A stretch of DNA of 5,489 nucleotides, from the NCBI GenBank assembly GCA_013154225.1, contig JAADCW010000026.1, positions 1 to 5,489 of the forward strand, written 5' to 3'. The stretch is from Chloroflexota bacterium (GTDB taxonomy: Bacteria > Chloroflexota > Anaerolineae > Anaerolineales > DRMV01). This document shows, piece after piece, positions 5,299 through 5,489 of the stretch. Positions within the stretch are counted from its first letter, which is position 1; each line of letters opens with the position of its first letter. Under the pieces are notes generated by a model. It was given only the letters and a program-made list of their open reading frames with translations, searched no databases and was not told the origin of the DNA. The translations under genes and the position numbers were made by a program.

Positions 5299-5489
5299 TC
5301 ACATCCTCCGCCGGTAGTAGGCCGTATGCGGAAGCAAGACCACCTCGCGCGTGCGGCATGGGGCATCCAGCCCCAGTTTCTTGACCACCACGTTGGCGGT
5401 GACTTCAGCCATGCCGCGGGCGGTGGTGGCTTTGCCGCCAGCAATGGTGACAAAACCTTCGACGCCATCGCGCTCGGCGTGGTCGAAGC
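5299..5489 (-). CDS. GlpA-like FAD-dependent glycerol-3-phosphate dehydrogenase, C-terminal 62 residues
   Basis: Only the 3' end is in the window; the first full codon starts at 5487. The readable residues include FDHAERDGVEGFVTIAGGKA and TTARGMAEV. This matches the end of the FAD-binding DAO domain of GlpA/GlpD proteins, where TIxGGKxTTxRxMAE follows the D-x5-GF turn. SdhA and FrdA flavoproteins do not end this way. The substrate is therefore probably sn-glycerol-3-phosphate, oxidised to DHAP. The protein stops about 43 residues after GGK, so it lacks the long C-terminal extension with the BFD-type Fe-S domain of E. coli-type GlpA. Its TGA is separated by 1 base from the ATG of the SdhB-like gene, which indicates a shared complex. 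Another DAO-family substrate cannot be excluded from this fragment. Confidence 0.8.
   Translation of the reverse strand, partial: FDHAERDGVEGFVTIAGGKATTARGMAEVTANVVVKKLGLDAPCRTREVVLLPHTAYYRRRM

Noticed and set aside
5298..5468. N-terminal extension of the SdhB-like protein to an ATG at 5468
   Set aside because: The extra 57 residues are a Pro/Trp/Arg-rich out-of-frame reading of the GlpA-like gene, while the start at 5297 gives the normal family N-terminus and has a ribosome site.

Overview
The window reads as one block of a bacterial glycerol / dihydroxyacetone (DHA) gene cluster. Every gene I can support lies on the minus strand, so transcription runs from high to low coordinates. The DNA is GC-rich by eye, the genes are tightly packed, and most starts have good AGGAGG-type ribosome sites. 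The gene mix (a two-subunit cytochrome-b anchor, a GlpA-like flavoprotein, separately encoded DHA-PTS proteins, a SorC-type regulator) suggests a non-proteobacterial lineage. My guess is Chloroflexota (Anaerolineae-like), but this is inference from overall character and there is no 16S or other marker here.

Region 1 (5489-3837) is a respiratory module. It contains the C-terminal end of a glycerol-3-phosphate dehydrogenase-type (GlpA/DAO) flavoprotein. This is followed almost without gaps by an SdhB/FrdB-type iron-sulfur subunit and two small three-helix cytochrome-b-type anchor subunits of SdhC and SdhD type. The arrangement is that of a succinate dehydrogenase, but the visible flavoprotein looks like GlpA and not SdhA. 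The simplest reading is a membrane complex that oxidises glycerol-3-phosphate to dihydroxyacetone phosphate (DHAP) and passes electrons through three Fe-S clusters and heme b to quinone.

Region 2 (3766-2865) holds a small two-helix membrane protein of unknown function with a TTG start and a perfect ribosome site. It overlaps a class I SAM-dependent methyltransferase-like protein that ends in a four-cysteine zinc-ribbon-like tail.

Region 3 (2812-2079) encodes DhaM (the EIIA-like phosphocarrier for DHA kinase) and an HPr with an acidic tail. It is closed by an intrinsic terminator at 2041-2076.

Region 4 (2040-1) has a 163-bp intergenic stretch (1916-2078) with a possible promoter and an inverted repeat. 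It is followed by a SorC-family regulator and, overlapping it by 4 bp, PTS enzyme I, which runs off the left edge. EI, HPr and DhaM form the relay PEP -> EI -> HPr -> DhaM -> DhaL-ADP, which phosphorylates DHA to DHAP. DhaK and DhaL are not in the window. Both halves of the cluster therefore make DHAP, one from glycerol-3-phosphate and one from DHA, and the SorC protein is a plausible sensor of a phosphorylated intermediate.

No stretch over 300 bases lacks a gene. I see no tRNA, rRNA, CRISPR array, insertion sequence or phage feature.
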